Part shown: positions 8,604-14,831 of the stretch, piece after piece
Layout: each line of letters begins with the position of its first letter
Position numbering within the stretch: the first letter of the stretch is position 1
Assembly: GCA_035502095.1 (NCBI GenBank)
Contig: DATJUX010000015.1
Span: 1-24,002 of the forward strand
Direction: 5' to 3'
Source of the DNA: JAKANT01 sp035502095
GTDB lineage: Bacteria; Pseudomonadota; Gammaproteobacteria; Burkholderiales; Burkholderiaceae_F
Length of the DNA stretch: 24,002 nt
Translations under genes and position numbers: made by a program
Notes under the pieces: generated by a model
What the model was told of the DNA's origin: nothing
Database searches by the model: none
Seen by the model: the letters and a program-made list of their open reading frames with translations, nothing else

Positions 8604-9626
8604 TCAGCGCAGGTGAGCCCAGCGCGCTGCCTTCAACGCGTCCGGATTGACGAGGTAAGCGGGCCGCTTGCCGCGTGCGACGTCGACCAGGCTCGTCAGG
8701 CCGTCGGTGGCGATGGCGTTGAAGCACTCGTCGGTCCAGCACAACGCGTGCGGACTGACGATCACCTGCTCCATCTTGAGCAGCGGGTTATCGGGCGCGA
8801 TGGGCTCCTGCTCGAAGACGTCGAGCCCGGCGCCCGCGATGCGCTTCGCTTCGAGCGCCCTGATCAAGGCGGGTTCGTCGACCACCGGCCCGCGCGCGAC
8901 GTTGATCAGGTACGCGGTCGGCCTCATCAGCGCGAGTTTCTCGGCATCGATCAGGTGGCGCGTCTCGTCGTTCAGCAGGCACATCAGCACGACGAAATCC
9001 GCTTCGCGCAACAACGTGGGCAATGGCACCAGCGTCGCGCCGAGCGCCTCGATCCTGCCTGCATCCGCATACGGGTCGGCGGCGAGCAGGCGCATGTCGA
9101 AACCCTTCACGACGCGCAACAGCTCCTGGCCGGTTCCACCCGCGCCGACGATGCCGAGTGTCTTGCCGGTCAGGCCGCGCCCCATGTGCTCGTTGCGCTG
9201 GGTCCAGTTGCCGCTGCGCGTGAGGCGATCCTTGACCAGCATCTTCTGCGCCAGCGCGAGCACGTAGGTGATCGCCATCGTCGCCACGGGCCGCCGCACG
9301 GCGATCGGCGTGTTCGTGACCAGCACGCCGGCGCGCGTCATCGCGGGCACGTCGACCGAGTCGTAACCCACCCCGTGCCGCGCGATCAGCTTCACGCGGC
9401 AGTCGGAGCGGGCGACCGAACCTGCCGTCACCTTGGGCGAGTTCACGTACAGCGCGTCGTAGCGCGCGGCAAGATCGGGCGTGACCTCGGTCAGTGACTC
9501 GGCGAGGTACTCCCACTGCAGCACGTCCTTCGCGGCGGCGAGGATCTCGAGCGGCGCAGTGCCGAACGAGGGTTGCCCGGCGCTCGTGAGCAGATCGCGT
9601 GTAAGACCGGCTTTGAACAGGCTCAT
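8604..9626 (-). CDS. D-isomer-specific 2-hydroxyacid dehydrogenase (phosphoglycerate-dehydrogenase-like), NAD-binding
   Basis: This predicted cytosolic NAD(P)-dependent oxidoreductase interconverts a 2-keto acid and a D-2-hydroxy acid. The 340 residues show the complete family layout. The Rossmann motif GAGGTG is at 161-166, with an Asp (184, AADPY) at the end of the second strand that favours NAD over NADP. The catalytic triad is Arg245 (NVARGP), Glu274 (FEQEP) and His293 (SPHALCWTDE). The substrate-domain segment ARHGVGYDSVDV (82-93) is conserved. No ACT domain follows, so it is not a full-length SerA. Start ATG is preceded by GGTGAGG. It begins seven bases after the stop of an aldolase relic (9634-9765), so the two were probably once an operon in organic-acid catabolism. 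The substrate is not determinable; PdxB, glyoxylate reductase and hydroxypyruvate reductase remain possible. Confidence 0.88.
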   Translation of the reverse strand: MSLFKAGLTRDLLTSAGQPSFGTAPLEILAAAKDVLQWEYLAESLTEVTPDLAARYDALYVNSPKVTAGSVARSDCRVKLIARHGVGYDSVDVPAMTRAGVLVTNTPIAVRRPVATMAITYVLALAQKMLVKDRLTRSGNWTQRNEHMGRGLTGKTLGIVGAGGTGQELLRVVKGFDMRLLAADPYADAGRIEALGATLVPLPTLLREADFVVLMCLLNDETRHLIDAEKLALMRPTAYLINVARGPVVDEPALIRALEAKRIAGAGLDVFEQEPIAPDNPLLKMEQVIVSPHALCWTDECFNAIATDGLTSLVDVARGKRPAYLVNPDALKAARWAHLR

Positions 9627-9633
9627 CGTCGCC

Positions 9634-9765
9634 TCACCGTTGCTTCAATGCAGAGACGCCCTGCGCGAGCGCCCTCTGGTAGACCTGCGAGTCCATGCCG
9701 TAGGCGATCATCCGAACACGCGTTCTCCCGCCCAACACGCGCTCCTTGAGGGGTCTGGTCGTCAC
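9634..9765 (-). pseudogene. Relic of an HpcH/HpaI-family aldolase with the middle deleted
   Basis: A minus-strand frame starts at GTG 9763-9765 after an excellent ribosome site (AAAGGAGG, six bases spacing) and ends at TGA 9634-9636, 43 codons. The first ~15 residues (MTTRPLKERVLGGRT, reading GTG as Met) look like the N-terminus of HpcH/HpaI aldolases. The last ~25 (from MIAYGMDSQVYQRAL to the stop) look like the C-terminus of the same family, where the strand ending in I/M-A-Y-G-x-D is conserved. The roughly 200 residues between them, including metal and substrate sites, are absent. The join falls near a short repeat (CGCGTGTT twice, 18 bases apart). A working aldolase of this class cleaves 4-hydroxy-2-keto acids; this remnant cannot. 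The family assignment is from recall of conserved ends, not from a search. Confidence 0.6.
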
Positions 9766-9801
9766 GCGTTCCTCCTTTCCAACCGGGTGTCGAGCGATCC
9801 T

Positions 9802-10107
9802 TCAGGGCTTGGCGATCTGGGTCACGGCGGCGAAGGTGATTTCCTTGCGCACCAGCCACGGCCCGGCCAGCCTGTCGAAGATCTTGAAGTGCGAGGTCTC
9901 GAGGTGGGCCTTGAATGCAGCCTCGTCCGCGTAGATTTCGTACAGGTGGATCCGTGAGGCGGATGCCGCGGCATCCAGGACATCGAAGCGCAGGCAACCC
10001 GGCTCGGTCGCCACCGACGTGCGTGCATTGACGAGAAGGGCTGCCTTGAACTCGGCAAAGTGCTGCGGCACCACGTCGAACTCGACCCAGACGGCATATT
10101 GGCTCAT
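9802..10107 (-). CDS. ABM-domain (antibiotic biosynthesis monooxygenase / YgiN-like) protein
   Basis: A 101-residue single-domain protein of the dimeric alpha-beta ABM fold. Typical family features are the opening strand MSQYAVWVEFDVVPQH, the helix then ATEPGCLRFDVL (residues ~33-44), and YEIYADEAAFKAHLETSHF near residues 56-74, with the conserved Tyr/Glu and His of the family. Members include quinol monooxygenases and many of unknown role; the substrate cannot be read from sequence. It appears intact, with a good ribosome site (TAGGAG, six bases before ATG). It is flanked on both sides by relics of deleted genes on the same strand, and the stop codon of the upstream relic lies just before its ribosome site. 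Confidence 0.85.
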   Translation of the reverse strand: MSQYAVWVEFDVVPQHFAEFKAALLVNARTSVATEPGCLRFDVLDAAASASRIHLYEIYADEAAFKAHLETSHFKIFDRLAGPWLVRKEITFAAVTQIAKP

Positions 10108-10116
10108 GTTGCACTC

Positions 10117-10510
10117 CTACGGGACGACGTGGTTCGCTGCGGGGTCGATCAGGACGATGCGGTTCAGGTCGATCGACAGATCGATGCCTTCGGGGAACAC
10201 CACCACCGACTGGCTTGCATCGAGACACCCACGGATGATCGCGTTCATGCGGTGTGCGGCGCGCGCGCTCCACCAGTGCAGGAAGAACGTGCCGTTCGCC
10301 TCTGCCGTCCACCCGAGGAGGGGCCAGGCGCGCGAGGACGTTCAACTCCACGCCGAGCACGCGCAGCACGCCGCGACACCAGCGTGCCCGCAGCGCAAGG
10401 CGCGCGGGGTGGCTCGTCCAGGGATAGACCAGCCGCGCCGCGGCCGCTCCCAGCAGGACGTGGACCGCAAGTCGGCACAAGCGAAGGGCCCGGCGCCAGG
10501 GGCGATGCAT
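10117..10510 (-). pseudogene. Broken PlsC-type acyltransferase (1-acyl-glycerol-3-phosphate acyltransferase family)
   Basis: The minus-strand frame from ATG 10508-10510 begins MHRPWRRALRLCRLAVHV, then YPWTSHPARLALRARW and a GVLRVLGVELNV segment. This is the membrane-helix N-terminus of PlsC-like proteins. The sequence then jumps, with a change of reading frame near 10315-10325, to WPLLGWTAEANGTFF, then SARAAHRMNAII, and a VVVFPEG motif near 10168-10190. These are the later PlsC blocks. The intervening NHxxxxD catalytic segment, about 40-50 residues, is missing. After FPEG the sequence (IDLSIDLNRIVLIDPAAN) is not PlsC-like and stops at TAG 10117-10119, so a second deletion or fusion is likely. 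An active enzyme would acylate lysophosphatidate at the inner membrane; this copy should be inactive. Block identification is by recognition, without alignment. Confidence 0.65.
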
Positions 10511-10594
10511 CGCGAGTGGCTTTTCGGGAGGGCGCCAATGATCGCGCAGAATGGCAGCGCTGGGGTGACGCAGACACCGGCCGCGGGAGCGCGC

Positions 10595-10883
10595 ATGTAC
10601 TCGGTGCAGACGTACGACGCGGACGATGACCTGCATGACCGGGCTGCGGCCGCAGGGGCAGTTCGCCAGCGCCGCGGCCGCGGTGGCCGCCGCGCGCGCG
10701 ATCATCGAAGAGAACCTCTCGCTGTCGCTGACCGCCGGGTTGTCCGCGGGCAAGGCTTACGAAGCGTGGCGCCTGTACGGCGACGTGCCGACGATCGTCG
10801 CGCACGGCGGGGCGGCGCCGGTCGAGTTCGACCCGTTCTCGTTCGCGCGCGTCCGGGCGCAGGAACTGCAAGCGCGCGTGTAG
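10595..10883 (+). pseudogene. Small conserved-type protein of unknown function, apparently frameshifted near its start
   Basis: From ATG 10595, after GGGAG at good spacing, the frame reads MYSVQTYDADDDL and then loses sense. In a frame shifted by one base, coding sense resumes by about 10650 (QGQFASAAAAVAAARAIIE) and continues to TAG 10881-10883, ending EFDPFSFARVRAQELQARV. The two pieces together make a protein of about 95 residues with a beta-strand start and an Ala-rich helix. An extra base between about 10632 and 10655 would explain it. Alternatively the real gene starts at ATG 10626 in the second frame (85 residues), but that start lacks a clear ribosome site. I recognise no named family. 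Sequencing error is possible. Confidence 0.45.
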
Positions 10884-11224
10884 CAATAGGGCCAGCCTTG
10901 TCATCCCGAGCAGCGCGAGCGACGAGGCATCCAGAGCCCTCGCGACGCGGAGATTTCTCGCGTCCGCTCGGAGTCACACGCTGAGCGCACGAGCCCGCGC
11001 GCGCTCTTCCGCTTTCGATCGTCACGCGCAACCACTCCCACACGCTAGGCGGTTTGACCGAAGCAGCGGGACCGTCGCATCCATGCGGGCGCGATGCGCG
11101 TTACTCATTTGCGGGTCACGCAGTACTAAGGCGCTCGACCTAATGACAACGCGCGAATTGATGCAAAGCGTATCGGCGCCGTTAAATCGCGCTGAGTGGA
11201 ATCACGCCGCAAGCAGACACGAGC
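10884..11224. other. Non-coding stretch holding a dispersed repeat and the 5' flank of a duplicated unit
   Basis: This 341-base gap holds an inverted-repeat element (10898-10978). A short unassigned stretch follows, then from about 11089 the upstream part of the duplicated lipoprotein unit (rich in AT compared with the rest of the window). A short frame in that part (from ATG at about 11143, MTTRELMQSV) has an equivalent in the second copy, but it is out of frame with the lipoprotein here, and I do not call it a gene. Confidence 0.5.
10898..10978. repeat. Short inverted-repeat element of the TGTCATCCCGAGC type (REP/MITE-like)
   Basis: The left arm TGTCATCCCGAGC (10899-10911) and right arm GCTCGGAGTCACA (10966-10978) pair at 10 of 13 positions. 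They flank a GC-rich core with further self-complementarity (CGCGACGCGGAG, TCTCGCGTCCGC). Elements with arms like TGTCATTCCGAGC...GCTCGGAATGACA are scattered through intergenic DNA of many GC-rich bacteria. It lies directly after the frameshifted gene. Copy number in the genome is not visible here. Confidence 0.6.
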
Positions 11225-11746
11225 ATGGAAACGTTCAGCCGCCGAAAGGCATTGAAGTTCGGCCTCTTCGGATGTGCCGCAGGTATGTTGCAGGCTTGCG
11301 GGGGCGCAAGCGAGCCTGATACGACTCAGACCACGCAGGACGAAGCGGTCAACCCAGAGCGTCGCCTGCGCTGGCCGCGTACGAAACCGGTAGCAGGGCC
11401 GGCGCCAGCACCGAAACCAACTCCTGCGCCGACGCCACCGCCGCCCGCCCCGACGCCGGCGCCACCGCCGCCTGCCCCGACGCCAGCGCCACCGCCACCC
11501 GCGCCAACTCCACCGCCAACGTGGAGCGTCGTTCTGCCGAGCTTCGTCGCCGGAAGCAACACCTCCTTCGACTTGTCGACCACCCTGCCTAGCGACGTGA
11601 ACCGGGGTGGCACGTTCGCGGTCGACCCGCAAGGGGCATCTCTGCCTCTTGGCGTGAGCCTTGCGTCGAATGGCATTCTGTCGGTCTCCGCCTCTGCGGG
11701 CATCGGCCAAGTGGTCGGGGTCATCTTTGAATATCAGGAGCAGTGA
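11225..11746 (+). CDS. Predicted Tat-exported lipoprotein with proline-rich linker, copy 1; function unknown
   Basis: The 173 residues fall into three parts. First is a twin-arginine signal SRRKALK (5-11) with hydrophobic stretch and lipobox LQAC, making Cys25 the predicted lipidated residue. Second is a linker, residues ~52-99, of PAPTP/PPPAPTPAP repeats. Third is a 74-residue C-terminal domain beginning W100, with SFDLSTTLP and LPLGVSLASNGILSVSA. This resembles a putative Ig-like (He_PIG-type) fold, but I could not confirm it. The linker would hold the domain away from the membrane in the periplasm or at the surface. The start is supported by alignment with copy 2, as both begin at the same point before FSRRKALKFGLFG; the ribosome site is poor (ACGAGC). 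The domain shares 57 of 74 residues with copy 2. Confidence 0.65.
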   Translation: METFSRRKALKFGLFGCAAGMLQACGGASEPDTTQTTQDEAVNPERRLRWPRTKPVAGPAPAPKPTPAPTPPPPAPTPAPPPPAPTPAPPPPAPTPPPTWSVVLPSFVAGSNTSFDLSTTLPSDVNRGGTFAVDPQGASLPLGVSLASNGILSVSASAGIGQVVGVIFEYQEQ

Positions 11747-11819
11747 TCGGCCGACCCGCTCGACCTCATCGCGCGGCTTTCCTTTCGCCTCACGGATATT
11801 GCACGTCCCCGATTCAACA

Positions 11820-11836
11820 GCGAGGGTCACCCTCGC
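11820..11836. terminator. Hairpin after lipoprotein copy 1
   Basis: GCGAGGG (11820-11826), loop TCA, CCCTCGC (11830-11836): a perfect 7-bp stem. The equivalent hairpin in copy 2 is at 12974-12990, between the converging lipoprotein and MFS genes. Conservation in both copies supports a real terminator or mRNA-end structure, although there is no T-run. Confidence 0.5.
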
Positions 11837-11839
11837 GCG

Positions 11840-11950
11840 CTAGTCCGTTCGTGACTCGCACGCGAGGGGCCGCGCCGATCCGGTTGCCAGCAGACAAGCA
11901 CGCCGAAGCTCGCACTGGCAGCAAACATGACCGACGCATGGAGCACGGCG
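11840..11950 (-). pseudogene. Decayed 3' end of the MFS transporter gene, carried in the duplication
   Basis: Read on the minus strand, this matches the last ~110 bases of the MFS gene at 12994-13100. The TAG stop (11840-11842), the segment encoding RAS-x-x-ALL, and the block CAAGCACGCCGAAGC on the plus strand are shared. A one-base deletion near 11895 shifts the frame, and the rest of the gene is absent. It shows that the duplicated unit included the end of the neighbouring gene. Confidence 0.7.
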
Positions 11951-12177
11951 TGACTACGCGTGCGCCAGTCGCATCTGCGCCCTGAGCAGGGCGGCGGACA
12001 GATCAAAGAACCAGGAAGCTTTCTGTAATCGGGCGGCTGTGTTGCGCTTGCGCCTTACTCATTTGCGTCATACGTAGCAGTGACGCGCTTGACCTAATGA
12101 GAACGCGCGAATTGATACGAGGCGTATCGGCAACGTTAAATGGCGCCGAATCGATTCACGTCATGGTAGGGATGGGC

Positions 12178-12903
12178 ATGACTGCCTTCAGCCGCCGAAA
12201 GGCATTGAAGTTCGGCCTCTTCGGATGTGCCACCAGCGTATTGCAGGCTTGCGGCGGCGCGATCCAGGCGGATTCTGAACAGCCCCTGACCCTGGCACCG
12301 ACACCAACGCCTTTACCGACACCAACCCCGAGTCCAACTCCAGCACCAGCACCAGCACCGACACCAACCCCGACCCCAACGCCGGCACCGGCACCGAGAC
12401 CAACTCCTGCACCGGCGCCGCGGCCGCCGGCACCGACACCAGCACCGACGCCGGCACCAACGCCGACACCAGCACCGACGCCGACACCAACACCAGCACC
12501 GACGCCGGCACCGAGACCAACTCCTGCGCCGCCGCCGCCCGCGCCGACGCCACCACCGCCTGCACCCACACCACCACCGCCTGCACCCACACCACCGCCG
12601 CCTGCGCCGACGCCGGCACCACCGCCGCCTGCGCCGACGCCGGCACCACCACCGCCTGCGCCAACCCCGGCGCCAAGCTGGAACGTCATTCTGCCGAGCT
12701 TCCTCGCCGGAGCCAGCGGTTCCTTCGATCTGTCGACCACATTGCCAAGCGGAGTCAACACGGGCGGTACGTTCACGGTCGATCGGACAGGGGCATCTCT
12801 GCCGCTTGGCGTGACTCTCACGTCGAATGGCATCCTCTCGGTCAGCGCCTCCGCGGGCGTCGGCCAGGTGGTCGGCGTCATCTTCAGCTACCTGGAACCC
12901 TGA
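12178..12903 (+). CDS. Predicted Tat-exported lipoprotein with long proline-rich linker, copy 2; function unknown
   Basis: This is a paralogue of the gene at 11225. It has 241 residues: Tat motif SRRKALK (5-11), lipobox LQAC with Cys25, a linker of about 128 residues (~40-167) made of PTPAP, PAPTP and PPPAPTP units, and the conserved 74-residue domain from W168 to the end. I chose ATG 12178 because it lines up with the only possible start of copy 1 and follows GTAGGGATGGGC. An in-frame ATG at 12097 would add 27 residues, and ATGs at 12163 and 12172 are also possible. The linker is 80 residues longer than in copy 1, so length change by repeat slippage is likely. Function is unknown; a surface spacer or envelope-binding role would be a guess. 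Confidence 0.7.
   Translation: MTAFSRRKALKFGLFGCATSVLQACGGAIQADSEQPLTLAPTPTPLPTPTPSPTPAPAPAPTPTPTPTPAPAPRPTPAPAPRPPAPTPAPTPAPTPTPAPTPTPTPAPTPAPRPTPAPPPPAPTPPPPAPTPPPPAPTPPPPAPTPAPPPPAPTPAPPPPAPTPAPSWNVILPSFLAGASGSFDLSTTLPSGVNTGGTFTVDRTGASLPLGVTLTSNGILSVSASAGVGQVVGVIFSYLEP
12290..12678 (+). repeat. Low-complexity proline-rich coding repeat
   Basis: The DNA is a run of near-repeats such as ACACCAACGCCGACACC in the first half, and CCACCGCCTGCACCC or CCGCCTGCGCCGACGCC in the second half. It encodes alternating Pro-Thr and Pro-Ala. A shorter, related run lies at about 11400-11520 in copy 1. Unequal recombination or slippage within such DNA readily changes linker length without breaking the frame. 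Confidence 0.85.
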
Positions 12904-12973
12904 TCGGCTGACCCGGGTCGTATTCTCGGCTCTGACCTCCTCCGCGCAGACGGCGCGCGTGCCTGACAAAACA

Positions 12974-12990
12974 GCGAGGACCGCCCTCGC
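12974..12990. terminator. Hairpin between lipoprotein copy 2 and the converging MFS gene
   Basis: GCGAGG (12974-12979) pairs with CCTCGC (12985-12990) around a 5-base loop. It lies four bases from the MFS stop codon and between two convergent genes, so it could act in both directions. It corresponds to the perfect hairpin at 11820-11836. Confidence 0.45.
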
Positions 12991-12993
12991 GCG

Positions 12994-14214
12994 CTAGTTC
13001 GTTCGCGCCGCGCGCGCGAAGAGCCGCGCCGATGCGAGCGCCAGCAACGCAAGCACGCCGAAGCCCGCGCCCGCCGCGAACGTGAACGAGGCACCGAGGC
13101 GATCCCACAGCAGTCCCGCCACGGCGCTCGCGACCAGGAGCGCGATCCCGCTCACGAGATTGAAGACGCCATATGCCGTTCCGCGCAGGTCGTCGGGCGC
13201 GGTGTGCGCGACCATGGCCGCCAGCAGACCCTGGGTCATTCCCATGTGCAAACCCCAAAGCGCGATTCCGCCCCAGAGCCACATGCCCGCGTTGCGGTAC
13301 GCGAGCGCGAGGTCCGCTGCCACGAGCACGGCCAGTCCGAGCGCGAGCAGCACTGCGTTGCTCATGCGGTCGGCGAGCCTGCCGAACGGGTACGCGGCGA
13401 GCGCATAGACGACGTTCATGGCGATCAGCACCAGCGGCGCGAACGCCACGGCGAGACCGCCCTGCTGCGCACGCAGGACCAGGAACGCCTCGCTGAAGCG
13501 CGCCAGCGTGAAGACGGCCGCGATCGCAACCACCCGCCAGTAGTCCGCGCCGAGCCGGCGCAGGTTCTCGCGCCGGATCGGGTTGACCGCCGCTGCAGCT
13601 TCCGCACGGTCGGGCTCCTGCACGCCGAAGAACAGCAGCGCGACCGAAAGCGCCGCCGGCACGACGGCGACCCAGAACACGGCCTGGAAGTCGTTCGCCC
13701 ATAGCAACATCAGCCCGATGGCGGCCAGCGGGCCGAGAAACGCGCCGACGGTGTCGAGCGACTGGCGCAGGCCGAATGCGGACCCGCGCATGTCGGGCGG
13801 TGTGATGTCGGCGAGCAGCGCGTCGCGTGGCGCGCCGCGCATGCCTTTGCCGATCCGGTCGAGCAGCCGCGCGCCGAACACCAGGCCCGCGCTCGAGGCC
13901 AACGCGAACAGCGGCTTGGAGAGCGCGGCCATGCCGTAGCCGAGAACGGCCAGCGACTTGCGGCGGCGCCAGTAGTCCGACAGGACACCCGAAAACACCT
14001 TGACGATCAGCGCGGTCGACTCCGCGACACCCTCGATCAGGCCGACCAGGAATGCGCTGGCGGAGAGCGTGGTGACGAGGAATACGGGCAGGAGGCTGTG
14101 GATCATCTCGGACGAGATGTCCATGAGCATGCTGACGATCCCGAGCATCCAGACGGCGCGCGGGATCTGCGCGCCAGCGGCGCGGGCGGCGCCTTGCACG
14201 TCTTGTCGAGGCAT
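12994..14214 (-). CDS. MFS transporter (12-helix type), substrate unknown
   Basis: This 406-residue inner-membrane carrier has about twelve hydrophobic segments. MFS signatures are visible: SDYWRRRKSLAVLGYG after helix 2-3, GARLLDRIGKGMRGAPRDAL in helix 4 and its loop, ADITPPDMRGSAFGLRQSLDTVG in helix 5, and the repeated second-half loop YPFGRLADRMSN. The D-R-x-G-K-G-x-R-x-x-P-R-D-A motif is typical of one family of proton-driven exporters, but the substrate cannot be assigned. Start: MPRQDVQGAARAAG at 14214 is the first sensible start. The open frame extends 40 codons further upstream with Arg/Cys-rich, non-coding-like sequence. The gene diverges from the hydroxylase operon and converges on the lipoprotein. 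Its 3' end was duplicated (11840-11950). Confidence 0.85.
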   Translation of the reverse strand: MPRQDVQGAARAAGAQIPRAVWMLGIVSMLMDISSEMIHSLLPVFLVTTLSASAFLVGLIEGVAESTALIVKVFSGVLSDYWRRRKSLAVLGYGMAALSKPLFALASSAGLVFGARLLDRIGKGMRGAPRDALLADITPPDMRGSAFGLRQSLDTVGAFLGPLAAIGLMLLWANDFQAVFWVAVVPAALSVALLFFGVQEPDRAEAAAAVNPIRRENLRRLGADYWRVVAIAAVFTLARFSEAFLVLRAQQGGLAVAFAPLVLIAMNVVYALAAYPFGRLADRMSNAVLLALGLAVLVAADLALAYRNAGMWLWGGIALWGLHMGMTQGLLAAMVAHTAPDDLRGTAYGVFNLVSGIALLVASAVAGLLWDRLGASFTFAAGAGFGVLALLALASARLFARAARTN

Positions 14215-14339
14215 CGGCGCGCGATTCTCGCATCGACATCGGCAGTGCGCCGTTGCGCTTCGTGCTTTCGGCCACGGGCAGGCCAAGACGGGCGTATTCC
14301 GGCGTAGCATCGGTGCCCCCGTTTCCCTTGCCACTCACG

Positions 14340-14827
<488 letters not shown>

Positions 14828-14831
<4 letters not shown>

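Larger units (their letters stand above)
11089..11950. repeat. Tandem duplication, copy 1 (lipoprotein gene plus decayed MFS gene end)
   Basis: This segment is homologous to about 12043-13100, at an offset of 953-954 bases on the 5' side. The 5' flank shares the ordered blocks TTACTCATTTGCG, GACCTAATGA, AACGCGCGAATTGAT and GCGTATCGG. A 45-base stretch from 11234 is identical to that from 12187. Homology continues past the lipoprotein stop through a hairpin into sequence matching the 3' end of the MFS gene. Edges are approximate. The copies differ mainly in the length of the proline-rich linker. Confidence 0.8.
11747..12177. other. Spacer between the duplicated lipoprotein genes
   Basis: This 431-base gap contains a perfect hairpin (11820-11836), a decayed copy of the 3' end of the downstream MFS gene (11840-11950), about 90 bases with no recognised content (11951-12042), and the 5' flank of the second duplicated unit (from about 12043). 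I see no intact gene. Confidence 0.6.
12043..13100. repeat. Tandem duplication, copy 2 (lipoprotein gene plus end of the intact MFS gene)
   Basis: This is the partner of 11089-11950. It has the same order of blocks: 5' flank, start of the lipoprotein, linker, C-terminal domain, hairpin, and MFS gene end. It is about 200 bases longer because the repeat-coded linker is longer. The right edge lies somewhere inside the MFS coding region and cannot be fixed exactly by eye. Confidence 0.8.

Noticed and set aside
11135..11170. Sigma-70 promoter in the duplicated 5' flank
   Set aside because: Copy 2 has TTGACC followed after 17 bases by TTGATA, but the -10 match is poor and copy 1 lacks the -35 match.
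11143..11319. Small gene beginning MTTRELMQSV upstream of and overlapping lipoprotein copy 1
   Set aside because: The related sequence in copy 2 runs in frame into the lipoprotein, but in copy 1 it does not. The frame is not kept between copies, so it is more likely a conserved 5' flank.
12188..12676. Long open frames on the minus strand through the proline-rich repeat (Val/Ala/Gly-rich)
   Set aside because: These are low-complexity shadows of the Pro-Thr/Pro-Ala repeat. The plus frame has a signal peptide, lipobox and conserved domain.
12290..12678. Possible CRISPR array
   Set aside because: The repeats are very short, contiguous, lack unique spacers and keep a coding frame.
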